Below are positions 1 through 5,518 of a stretch of DNA of 5,518 bases, one piece after another. The position numbers and the translations under genes are program-made. The stretch's first letter is position 1; each line of letters opens with the position of its first letter. Source of the DNA: Saprospiraceae bacterium (GTDB lineage: Bacteria > Bacteroidota > Bacteroidia > Chitinophagales > Saprospiraceae); assembly GCA_014379665.1 (NCBI GenBank), contig JACMLK010000475.1:1-5518 (forward strand), in the 5' to 3' direction. Below the pieces are notes generated by a model, which was not told where the DNA came from, searched no databases, and was given only the letters and a program-made list of their open reading frames with translations.

Positions 1-558
1 GAAAATTACTTCCTTTATGTGGGTTCCATTATTGCTCGTAAAGGTTTATTGAGTATTATTTTTGCATTTGCAAAATTACCTGAAGCATTCAGAAAACCAT
101 TTGTGGTTATTGGTCGAGGCGACAAGAAATATCGTCAAAAAGTAGATGATATGATCAGATATAATGGATTGGAAGAATACTTTTATTTTGTAAATGGTTT
201 GACTAATGAAAAATTGGTTGAAGTATATGACCATGCACACTCTTTGGTATATCCATCTGTTTATGAAGGATTCGGATTGCCTGTCATTGAGTCATTATTC
301 AGGGGAAAACCTGTGATCACATCAGATATCTCATCGCTTCCGGAAGCAGCTGGCCCCGGGGCATTGTTAGTCAACCCATATGATCCTGATGATATCTGCA
401 GGGCCATGATGGAGATCGACGGGTCTGAGGTATATCAGCAATTGAGAGAAGATGGGTTGTCCTATGTGAAAGAAAGATTTACTTCTGAAAAGACTGCAGA
501 ACAAATGATGGCTTTTTATTTAAGTTTAGTAAAAACCAGGCTTAAAAGAGACGCTTAA
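1..558 (+). CDS. Family 4 glycosyltransferase, C-terminal half (5' partial)
   Basis: The frame is open from the first base and ends at TAA 556-558, giving 185 visible residues; the start lies left of the window. The first residues read ENYFLYVGSIIARKG, the usual opening of the nucleotide-sugar-binding half of GT-B, GT4-type enzymes. Visible landmarks are R13 and K14 (phosphate contact region), VIGRG at codons 36-40, and YPSVYEGFGLPVIES, which contains the E-x7-E motif (E89 and E97) that binds the donor nucleotide sugar. SSLPEAAG at about 109-116 is also typical of the family. Full GT4 enzymes usually have 350-400 residues, so about half is present. GTG at 19 is an internal valine codon, not the start. 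The enzyme should act in the cytoplasm or at the inner membrane face, adding a sugar to a glycan. The donor and acceptor cannot be told from this part. The catalytic half looks intact, with no frameshift. Confidence 0.93.
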   Translation, partial: ENYFLYVGSIIARKGLLSIIFAFAKLPEAFRKPFVVIGRGDKKYRQKVDDMIRYNGLEEYFYFVNGLTNEKLVEVYDHAHSLVYPSVYEGFGLPVIESLFRGKPVITSDISSLPEAAGPGALLVNPYDPDDICRAMMEIDGSEVYQQLREDGLSYVKERFTSEKTAEQMMAFYLSLVKTRLKRDA

Positions 559-820
559 CATTTTTGTAAATTGGTATCAAAGTGGTTGCTTAACCGATGA
601 ATTATTTCAATATATAATACTTAAAACTATTAGATTATTGTAGTAATACTTTATTTACTATTGAAAGTTTTGAAAAACACAATCAATATTAAACTATTTT
701 CGATACTGGAAACTTTGACTATCAGCTCCTTATAAATATCCTTTTGTACCATGCTACTACATAGTATATAAACATTGCATTTGTAATATATTGAAAAAAA
801 TTTGAATAAATATATCATGT

Positions 821-854
821 TTTCATATATATTAATAAAGTTTATTTATTTTTG
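821..854 (+). promoter_or_regulatory. Candidate Bacteroidota-type promoter of the large secreted protein gene
   Basis: TATTTTTG at 847-854 matches the Bacteroidota -7 consensus TAnnTTTG exactly. TTTC at 821-824, 22 bases upstream, differs by one base from the TTTG of the -33 element. Transcription would begin around 860, leaving a leader of about 55 bases before the ATG at 916. The surrounding DNA is so AT-rich that a chance match is possible. Confidence 0.38.
834..846. repeat. Short inverted repeat abutting the -7 box
   Basis: AATAAA (834-839) and TTTATT (841-846) are perfect inverted copies around a single G at 840. They end directly before the candidate -7 box at 847. The loop of one base makes an RNA hairpin unlikely, but a dimeric DNA-binding protein could use such a site as an operator. 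With this base composition it may equally be chance. Confidence 0.2.
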
Positions 855-915
855 CTTCTTTAATAGGTCTCTACAGATATTATTTTAGTTATATATCTAA
901 ACTGGAACTCAAAAT

Positions 916-999
916 ATGAAACTCACACTCAAAGGCTCCCTTCTTCAGGGTAGCGTGGCGCTGATTATTAATTTTATGATAATCAACTACTTAACTGCT
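916..999 (+). other. Signal peptide (residues 1-28)
   Basis: The N-terminus MKLTLKGSLLQG carries two lysines and is followed by a hydrophobic core, VALIINFMIINYL, at residues 14-26. The likely signal peptidase I cut is after LTA, giving mature Q29 as the first residue; A-Q junctions are common in Bacteroidota exports. There is no lipobox cysteine: C34 lies past the core in NVSVCP without the L-x-[AG]-C context. Export across the inner membrane by Sec is inferred. Confidence 0.8.
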
Positions 1000-3900
1000 C
1001 AGAATGTATCGGTTTGTCCCATCGGGGTAGGAATGGAACCTGTTTCCAAATCTGAATCAGCTTCGCCATCCAAAGTAAAAGAAGTATATTCTCCATACTT
1101 CATGAAATGGACAGAAATGATGGATGTAAAATTTTCTGATGATAAAGAGGCGAAAGTTTTGCTCCCGGATTTTAAAAGATCAAGACAAATCATGGGAAAT
1201 AACTTAAAGTTTCAACTTCCCGCAGGGGCTGTGGTGAACGGGATTACACTGATGATTGAAGGTCAGTCTTCTAATTACCGGAATATTGATGAATTGGAAG
1301 TGGTTTTAGTCGGGGCGGACGGATCACCAAAAGGCACAAATAAAGCCAATACAGCAATTCTGCAAAAAGCCTGGTCGGCAAGAGCTGATGGTTCTGACCA
1401 TATTTGGATGTATGGTTCTCATACAGATACATGGGGTACAGCATGGAATGCCACTGACATTAACCATACTAATTTCGGATTTCAACTCCAGTTGAGAAAT
1501 ATTGAAAATGACTCTATAAACATTTTCATTGACAAGATAGAAATTATAGTACATTATACGCCATTATATTCCTTTTGCGACGCTAAATGCCTGACATTTT
1601 ACATTGATAAACTGGAGCAACAAGGGTCATATGAGTGGCAATATCCCGAAGGTTTTGACATGGTATCTGCCTCTACCGGATTTCAGGCAATTGATCTGAA
1701 AATAGATGATGCAGCATACGGTGTGCATAATATTTGTGTGAATATTTATGATAAAACGGGAAATTATACTGAAACATGCTGTAGGAATTTTCTTTATCAG
1801 AATTGCAGTTCAGCAGAAATAAAAGGGATTGTCTGGTCAGATCTGAATGATAATAAACTCAGAGATCCGGGTGAAGGTATTCTGGTGAGTGTTCCGTTGG
1901 TATTGTATAAGGAGGGAAATATTCCGGTGGATACTTTACTTTCTGATTCGTTTGGTAAATATCATTTTAAAAATTTGCAGGAGGGTAAATATTATATCAA
2001 AGCAGCTTCCCTACCTGACTATAAAATGATAATATACAGCGCAGTCAATACCGACATTAACAGTGACATCACACATGCAAATGGCACAGGAACGACAGAT
2101 CTATTGCTGCTAGAAACTGGCAAATGTCTTGAGAACATCGACTTTGGCTATGCCGCTTTAGGGTCTATCGGAGATTTTGTGTGGCTGGACAAAAATTATA
2201 ACGGACTACAGGATTCGTTGGAAATTGGCTTAAAAGATGTAAAAATATATCTGCATAATGGTGGGGGAACGATCATTGATTCGACTGTTTCTGACATTAA
2301 TGGGGCGTACAGATTTAATAATCTATCTGCCAACACGTATTATCTCAAGTTTAAAGCGCCTGTGGATTTTCTTCCAACTTTTAAAAGTAATGTTAGTTTG
2401 ACAAAAAATAGTAAAATTGATGCCGATGGTTTTACTCCTGCTATAACTTACTCAAATACAGGATTCAGAAATGATGTGGATGCAGGATTTTATCAGACTG
2501 CAAGGATTGGTGATCAGGTTTGGCTGGATAATAACGGTAATGGTATTCGAAACACTGGTGAACTTCCTGTTCCAAATATTGAAATCATTCTTACAGGTGT
2601 CGCAGGAAATGGTGAGCAGATACATCTGATCACCCAGACAAATCAGGATGGCAGATATAGTTTTAATAATTTAAAACCAGGGATTTACAACCTAAGGTTT
2701 AATGTGAATGATCAATATTTGTTTACAGTTCCTAACATTGGTGATGACAAAACAAAAGACAGTGACCCGATTGATGCAGAGATTATAGGGGTTGTCGTGT
2801 CATCAGGCGATCTCAATTTAAGTTTTGATGCAGGTCTTTATAATCAGGGTAGTATAAGTAACTTTGTTTGGGAGGATCTGAATGGCAATGGGGTACAGGA
2901 TGCTAATGAATTGGGGTTAGAGCATATACTGGTAACCATTTTTGAATTTTTCCGGGATGAAATCATCGAAGTCGATGCTGAAATCACTGATGAAAACGGG
3001 CATTACTTTTTTTTCAATTTAAAGCCTGGCGTTTACAGAATCATTTTTACCTTGCCGGATGGATATATGTTTTCGCCACCTGATTTTGGTACAGACGATT
3101 CTAAAGACAGTGATGCGATAGATGGCATAATTAATGGAATTAACCTGAAGAGTGGCGAACATAATGATACGTATGACGCCGGATTATACAGAAAAGCTTC
3201 TATAGGCGATTTTGTATGGGAAGACCGTGACAGAAATGGCATTCAGGATTTTGGAGAGACAGGAGTTTCGGATGTCCAGATTTCATTGACTGGTGTCGCA
3301 GGTGACGGCAGCGTCATCAGTCTTATGACGTCTACCGGTTTAAACGGTTTATATAGATTTAATAATTTAAAGCCGGGTATATATTCTTTACAAATATCTG
3401 AACCAGATGGTTTTCAGTTTACTCTACCGGATCAGGGTGCAGATGATGGTAATGATTCTGATGTAATAAATGGATCAATATCCAATGTAACCATTATAAG
3501 TGGCGAATCAGAGCTCACATTGGACGCAGGACTTATAGGTGGGATAACTCTTGGTGATTTTGTTTGGGACGATCAAAATTCCAACGGAATACAGGACATG
3601 AATGAACCCGGAATCGAAGGTGTAAACATAATGTTAAGCGGTTTTACTTTTGGTGGTATTGGGGTAAATGCTTCTATCATCACAAATAGTGCAGGTCATT
3701 ATAGTTTCCAGAACATATTTCCTGGTACCTATGAAATAGGTGTTCAAATGCCGACTGGGTATTCCCCGACAGTCTCTTTTGCCGGGTCTGACACAAACCT
3801 GGATAGCAACCTCTCAGAAAACAATTCAAGTATATCCACCACCATTTTATCCAATCAATCTGATTTGAGTATTGACATAGGTTTATTGAAATTTGGAACA

Positions 3901-5518
3901 ATCGGTGATCTGGTTTGGGAGGATCTTAATTGCAATAATATCAGAGAAGCAAATGAACCGGGTATTCAGGGTGTACATGTTTTTCTCGTTGGTGAGGATA
4001 TTTTCAGTTCAATCATAAATAAACAAGCCACAACTGACCAGAATGGTCATTATATTTTTGAACAACTTAAACCGGGAAATTATGAAATTAATTTTGAAGT
4101 ACCTTCAGGTTACTTTTTATCGATGGCTTTGACAAATGTAGTTACTCTCCAGAATGGTCAGAATATCTTAAATATAGATGCTCCTTTTTTCAGAACAGGT
4201 TCTATAGGGGACATGGCTTGGTTTGATACGAATGAAAATGGAATTATGGATAGTGAAGAAACGGGTATATCCAATATTAAGGTAGTCCTTAGAAGTCTGA
4301 ATTTTACAAATGAAGTGTTTACGGAAACGACTACTGATGTTCAGGGTAAGTTTATTTTTGGCAATCTCAAACCGGGTTCCTATTCAGTACAATTTGACAT
4401 TCCTGAAGGATATAAAACAACTTTGTTTAAAGTTGGAACAGATGATAATTTAGATAGTGATGTAGATGAAAATGGACTGATCACGCCGATCGTTATTGCA
4501 AGCGGGGAAAATAGTTTACATAATGATGCTGGATTCATTGATGTATCAGAAGGGATTATAGGTGATTTTGTTTGGGAAGATATCAATGGAAATGGTCTTC
4601 AGGATACAGGCGAGCCGGGTATCTCAAATAACAGAGTGTTTTTGTCTGGACTTACCAATAATGGTACAGTTATTACAAGAGAAACGACCACTGATTTTTT
4701 TGGTTTATATGAATTTAATCTGTTGCCAGCGGGACAATATAATATTACTTTTGAAAAGAAACAAGGGTTTTTATTTACGAATCCTGATATAGGGTCAGAT
4801 GATTCCATTGATTCTGATGCAGACGTAAATACAGGTATTACTTCACCAATTAACCTAAGCTCCACTACCCTAATAAATGACATAGATGCCGGGTTTTACC
4901 GGTATTCATCCATTGGAGATTTTGTTTGGAATGATCTGAATAATAATGGGTTGCAGGATTTGGGTGAGCCGGGAATAGAAGGTGTGATTCTCACACTCAT
5001 AAATGATCTTGGAGAGGAAGTGGCTTCAGCTGTTACTGGAAATTTTGGATTTTATTTTTTTTCCAATATATCTCCCGGGGAGTATAAAATTGTAGCAGAG
5101 ATTCAGTCAAATTTTGTTCCTGTCCTGATCAATCCGGCAAATGAACAATTGAATTCAGATTTTACAATTGAAAATGGATTATTGATTACATCCAAAATGC
5201 AGATAAATTCAAATACAATTCTCTTTGATATTGATCTGGGATTAATCGCAGGTACAGGCAGTCAATCAGGTTTCGCCTGGTTTGATGCTAATGGTGATGG
5301 TATGAAGAACGGTACAGAGAATGGTTTGAATGGTATTGTGGTTTATCTTTTGGATGAAATGGGTGATACCATATCAATTGACACCACTGATTTAGCTGGG
5401 TCGTATCATTTTGAAAATCTGAATCCGGGTAGTTATGTTATTGAGTTTCAAAAACCCGACACGCTTCTTTTTACGTCTTCAGATCAAGGTTTTAACGATG
5501 AAACAGATTCTGACGTAA
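916..5518 (+). CDS. Giant secreted multi-module SdrD B-like repeat protein, putative surface stalk or adhesin (3' partial)
   Basis: One frame stays open from ATG 916 to the window end: 1534 codons, no stop. The start is well supported: an in-frame TAA at 898-900 lies just upstream, no other start codon falls between, and ATG 916 opens a signal peptide. No Shine-Dalgarno sequence precedes it, which is normal for Bacteroidota. Domain order is signal peptide 1-28, jelly-roll-like domain about 29-215, cysteine-rich PKD-like domain about 216-300, then eleven SdrD B-like modules from residue 302 onward, the last cut off. In characterised Gram-positive proteins, B modules are beta-sandwiches that bind calcium and form a stiff rod. 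I infer a similar exported stalk here. No catalytic motif is visible. Only nine cysteines occur, seven of them before residue 300. A C-terminal sorting signal (type IX secretion), gliding-motility-type domain or other anchor would lie beyond the window. The ligand is unknown. Confidence 0.93.
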   Translation, partial: MKLTLKGSLLQGSVALIINFMIINYLTAQNVSVCPIGVGMEPVSKSESASPSKVKEVYSPYFMKWTEMMDVKFSDDKEAKVLLPDFKRSRQIMGNNLKFQLPAGAVVNGITLMIEGQSSNYRNIDELEVVLVGADGSPKGTNKANTAILQKAWSARADGSDHIWMYGSHTDTWGTAWNATDINHTNFGFQLQLRNIENDSINIFIDKIEIIVHYTPLYSFCDAKCLTFYIDKLEQQGSYEWQYPEGFDMVSASTGFQAIDLKIDDAAYGVHNICVNIYDKTGNYTETCCRNFLYQNCSSAEIKGIVWSDLNDNKLRDPGEGILVSVPLVLYKEGNIPVDTLLSDSFGKYHFKNLQEGKYYIKAASLPDYKMIIYSAVNTDINSDITHANGTGTTDLLLLETGKCLENIDFGYAALGSIGDFVWLDKNYNGLQDSLEIGLKDVKIYLHNGGGTIIDSTVSDINGAYRFNNLSANTYYLKFKAPVDFLPTFKSNVSLTKNSKIDADGFTPAITYSNTGFRNDVDAGFYQTARIGDQVWLDNNGNGIRNTGELPVPNIEIILTGVAGNGEQIHLITQTNQDGRYSFNNLKPGIYNLRFNVNDQYLFTVPNIGDDKTKDSDPIDAEIIGVVVSSGDLNLSFDAGLYNQGSISNFVWEDLNGNGVQDANELGLEHILVTIFEFFRDEIIEVDAEITDENGHYFFFNLKPGVYRIIFTLPDGYMFSPPDFGTDDSKDSDAIDGIINGINLKSGEHNDTYDAGLYRKASIGDFVWEDRDRNGIQDFGETGVSDVQISLTGVAGDGSVISLMTSTGLNGLYRFNNLKPGIYSLQISEPDGFQFTLPDQGADDGNDSDVINGSISNVTIISGESELTLDAGLIGGITLGDFVWDDQNSNGIQDMNEPGIEGVNIMLSGFTFGGIGVNASIITNSAGHYSFQNIFPGTYEIGVQMPTGYSPTVSFAGSDTNLDSNLSENNSSISTTILSNQSDLSIDIGLLKFGTIGDLVWEDLNCNNIREANEPGIQGVHVFLVGEDIFSSIINKQATTDQNGHYIFEQLKPGNYEINFEVPSGYFLSMALTNVVTLQNGQNILNIDAPFFRTGSIGDMAWFDTNENGIMDSEETGISNIKVVLRSLNFTNEVFTETTTDVQGKFIFGNLKPGSYSVQFDIPEGYKTTLFKVGTDDNLDSDVDENGLITPIVIASGENSLHNDAGFIDVSEGIIGDFVWEDINGNGLQDTGEPGISNNRVFLSGLTNNGTVITRETTTDFFGLYEFNLLPAGQYNITFEKKQGFLFTNPDIGSDDSIDSDADVNTGITSPINLSSTTLINDIDAGFYRYSSIGDFVWNDLNNNGLQDLGEPGIEGVILTLINDLGEEVASAVTGNFGFYFFSNISPGEYKIVAEIQSNFVPVLINPANEQLNSDFTIENGLLITSKMQINSNTILFDIDLGLIAGTGSQSGFAWFDANGDGMKNGTENGLNGIVVYLLDEMGDTISIDTTDLAGSYHFENLNPGSYVIEFQKPDTLLFTSSDQGFNDETDSDV
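1000..1560 (+). other. N-terminal jelly-roll-like domain of the repeat protein (residues about 29-215)
   Basis: This stretch is not an SdrD module. Visible marks are FQLPAGAVVNGI at residues 99-110, a tryptophan- and glycine-rich segment with D171, W173, G174 and W177, then DINHTNFGFQLQLRN at 181-195, and a final strand IDKIEIIVHYT ending near 215. The pattern 'nonpolar-F-x-[IL]-P-x-G-A-x-I-x-G-I ... W-G ... NFG' recurs in secreted beta-sandwich proteins of bacteria as I remember them; I do not know a firm family name. Its place at the tip of a long stalk makes it the best candidate for a ligand-binding head, but this is inference. Confidence 0.5.
1561..1815 (+). other. Cysteine-rich PKD-like linker domain (residues about 216-300)
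   Basis: Six cysteines cluster here: C221, C225, C274, C288, C289 and C297. The order 'C-x3-C ... YEWQYPEGF ... GVHNICVNIYD ... TCCRNFLYQNC' resembles the small Ig-like or PKD-like domains of Bacteroidota secreted proteins, where a 'W-x-[YF]-P-x-G' strand and a late 'G-x-[HY]-x-[IV]-C-V-x-[IV]' strand are typical. Disulfides would form in the periplasm or outside the cell. It joins the N-terminal domain to the module array, which starts directly after C297. The domain name is tentative. Confidence 0.5.
1819..2166 (+). other. Module 1, divergent SdrD B-like
   Basis: Residues 302-417. It opens IKGIVWSDLNDNKLRD instead of IGDFVW, keeps DSFGKYHFKNLQEGKYY, and ends CLENIDFGYAAL with C404. There is no D-D-x-x-D-S-D motif; TDINSDIT lies in its place. 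As the first module it contacts the cysteine-rich domain, and C404 has no obvious partner within the module. Confidence 0.8.
2167..2505 (+). other. Module 2, SdrD B-like
   Basis: Residues 418-530, three residues shorter than the usual 116. The first loop LDKNYNGLQD is complete. The late acidic motif is replaced by KIDADGFTP, so one calcium site is probably altered. It ends VDAGFYQTA. Confidence 0.85.
2506..2853 (+). other. Module 3, SdrD B-like
   Basis: Residues 531-646. The first loop is LDNNGNGIRN, with N in place of the last D. It has LTGVAGNG, FNNLKPGIYNL, and a good late motif DDKTKDSD. At DNA level it is closest to module 5 rather than to its direct neighbours. Confidence 0.9.
2854..3201 (+). 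other. Module 4, SdrD B-like
   Basis: Residues 647-762. It opens ISNFVWEDLNGNGVQD, keeps FNLKPGVYRI, and has the late motif TDDSKDSD and DAGLY. The middle strand, TIFEFFRDEIIEVDAE, is unlike the LTGVAG type of modules 3 and 5. An eight-T run at 3007-3014 encodes part of the F-F-F strand. Confidence 0.9.
3202..3549 (+). other. Module 5, SdrD B-like
   Basis: Residues 763-878. It opens IGDFVWEDRDRNGIQD, has LTGVAGDG, RFNNLKPGIYSL, and the late motif ADDGNDSD, then LDAGLIG. It is a complete, canonical copy. Confidence 0.92.
3550..3900 (+). other. Module 6, SdrD B-like
   Basis: Residues 879-995. It opens LGDFVWDDQNSNGIQD and ENNEPGIEG-type text follows as MNEPGIEG. The turn before the last strands is FQNIFPGTYEI. 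The late motif is weakened to SDTNLDSN, and it closes IDIGLL instead of DAGLY. Confidence 0.9.
3901..4203 (+). other. Module 7, short SdrD B-like with altered loop
   Basis: Residues 996-1096, only 101 residues, about 15 fewer than its neighbours. The missing part is the segment that carries D-D-x-x-D-S-D. Its first loop reads EDLNCNNIRE, with cysteine C1006, N in place of G, and E in place of the final D. It keeps DQNGHYIFEQLKPGNYEI. Calcium binding is likely weaker here, which could make a flexible joint in the rod. Confidence 0.88.
4204..4557 (+). other. Module 8, SdrD B-like
   Basis: Residues 1097-1214. It opens IGDMAWFDTNENGIMD, has FGNLKPGSYSV, PEGYKTT and the late motif TDDNLDSDVDENG, and closes NDAGF. 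It is complete. Confidence 0.9.
4558..4911 (+). other. Module 9, SdrD B-like
   Basis: Residues 1215-1332. It opens IGDFVWEDINGNGLQD, has EPGISNNRVFLSGL, FNLLPAGQYNI and the late motif SDDSIDSDAD, and closes DAGFY. A 17-base stretch at 4561-4577 is identical to 3553-3569 of module 6, in the conserved GDFVW segment. Confidence 0.92.
4912..5262 (+). other. Module 10, SdrD B-like with altered second half
   Basis: Residues 1333-1449. The first half is canonical (IGDFVWNDLNNNGLQD, EPGIEG, SNISPGEYKI). The second half lacks D-D-x-x-D-S-D, reading NEQLNSDFTIENG, and ends FDIDLGLIAG. An eight-T run at 5055-5062 encodes the YFF strand. Confidence 0.88.
5263..5518 (+). other. Module 11, SdrD B-like, cut by the window end
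   Basis: Residues 1450-1534, about 85 of the usual 116. It opens QSGFAWFDANGDGMKN, has DLAGSYHFENLNPGSYVI, and reaches the late motif as GFNDETDSDV when the window stops. The final bases TAA of the window are out of frame (GTA then A), so this is not the gene's end. Confidence 0.88.

Larger units (their letters stand above)
559..915. other. AT-rich intergenic region without a gene
   Basis: These 357 bases are strongly AT-rich and interrupted by stops in all forward frames; I see no credible small gene or RNA gene. Just after the glycosyltransferase stop there is only a weak hairpin (GGTT 584-587 pairing with AACC 592-595, loop of four) with no following T-run, so I do not call a terminator. 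A second tiny inverted repeat, TACTA-CA-TAGTA, lies at 755-766. The right part holds the candidate promoter of the large downstream gene. The size of the gap suggests that the two genes are transcribed separately. Confidence 0.7.
1819..5518 (+). repeat. Tandem array of eleven SdrD B-like coding modules (last one incomplete)
   Basis: The modules share the order I-G-D-F-V-W, D-x-N-x-N-G-[ILV]-Q-D, E-x-G-[IL], T-D-x-x-G-x-Y-x-F-x-N-L-x-P-G-x-Y, P-x-G-[YF], D-D-x-x-D-S-D, and D-A-G-[LF]-[YI]. Measured from the module tryptophan codons (1834, 2182, 2521, 2869, 3217, 3565, 3916, 4219, 4573, 4927, 5278), the steps are 348, 339, 348, 348, 348, 351, 303, 354, 354 and 351 bases. All steps are multiples of three. 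DNA identity between modules is moderate, so the copies are old and diverged rather than a recent expansion. The acidic loops are expected to bind calcium as in staphylococcal SdrD B domains. Confidence 0.92.

Noticed and set aside
19..21. GTG as the start of the glycosyltransferase
   Set aside because: The frame is open upstream and ENYFLYVGS is the normal interior sequence of the family; this codon is an internal valine.
584..595. Hairpin GGTT-GCTT-AACC as a terminator of the glycosyltransferase
   Set aside because: The stem has only four pairs and no T-run follows.
1015..1017. C34 as a lipoprotein anchor cysteine
   Set aside because: It follows NVSV rather than a lipobox and lies several residues past the hydrophobic core.
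4562..4792. Plus-strand open frame of 76 codons in another frame
   Set aside because: It overlaps module 9, whose own frame gives conserved motifs; this one gives no sensible protein.
999..4883. Several minus-strand open frames of 64-94 codons (for example 999-1193, 1324-1554, 3033-3242, 4599-4883)
   Set aside because: They lie fully inside the modular gene, show no recognisable protein sequence, and are antisense shadows of it.
5516..5518. TAA as the last three bases of the window, apparently a stop codon
   Set aside because: The gene's frame reads GAC GTA A at this point, so the TAA is out of frame and the protein continues.
1819..5518. Regular 348-base periodicity as a CRISPR or non-coding satellite array
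   Set aside because: The period is a multiple of three, the frame is open throughout, and the repeats are conserved as protein motifs rather than as DNA.

Overview
The window is AT-rich DNA carrying two genes on the + strand, both cut by the window edges, separated by about 360 bases of non-coding DNA. It most likely comes from a member of the Bacteroidota. The reasons are: a very long secreted protein built from SdrD B-like modules behind a signal peptide; no clear Shine-Dalgarno sequence before its start; and an exact match to the Bacteroidota -7 promoter box (TAnnTTTG) upstream of it. The genus cannot be read from this sequence.

Region 1 (1-558) is the C-terminal half of a GT-B fold, family 4 glycosyltransferase. 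It has the ARKG phosphate-contact region and an intact E-x7-E motif. It is probably the last gene of a polysaccharide or protein-glycan cluster lying to the left of the window.

Region 2 (559-915) is very AT-rich and holds no gene. It contains a candidate promoter at about 821-854 and a small inverted repeat next to it. I see no convincing terminator for the glycosyltransferase.

Region 3 (916 to the window end) is one uninterrupted reading frame of 1534 codons with no stop. It was read codon by codon. The order is: signal peptide (residues 1-28); a jelly-roll-like N-terminal domain (about 29-215); a cysteine-rich, PKD-like domain (about 216-300); then at least eleven tandem SdrD B-like modules of about 116 residues. 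Most modules carry a D-x-N-x-N-G-x-x-D calcium-type loop at the start and a D-D-x-x-D-S-D motif near the end. The array is still running where the window ends, so the C-terminus is not visible. That end is where a type IX secretion sorting domain or another anchor would be expected.

The large gene probably encodes a calcium-stiffened surface or secreted stalk or adhesin that displays its N-terminal domains away from the cell. The glycosyltransferase may be unrelated to it; the long intergenic gap and separate promoter argue against a shared operon. I found no RNA gene, CRISPR array, insertion sequence or clearly new system. The points most worth a second look are the N-terminal cap, the internal pattern of module duplication and decay, and one short, cysteine-containing module.
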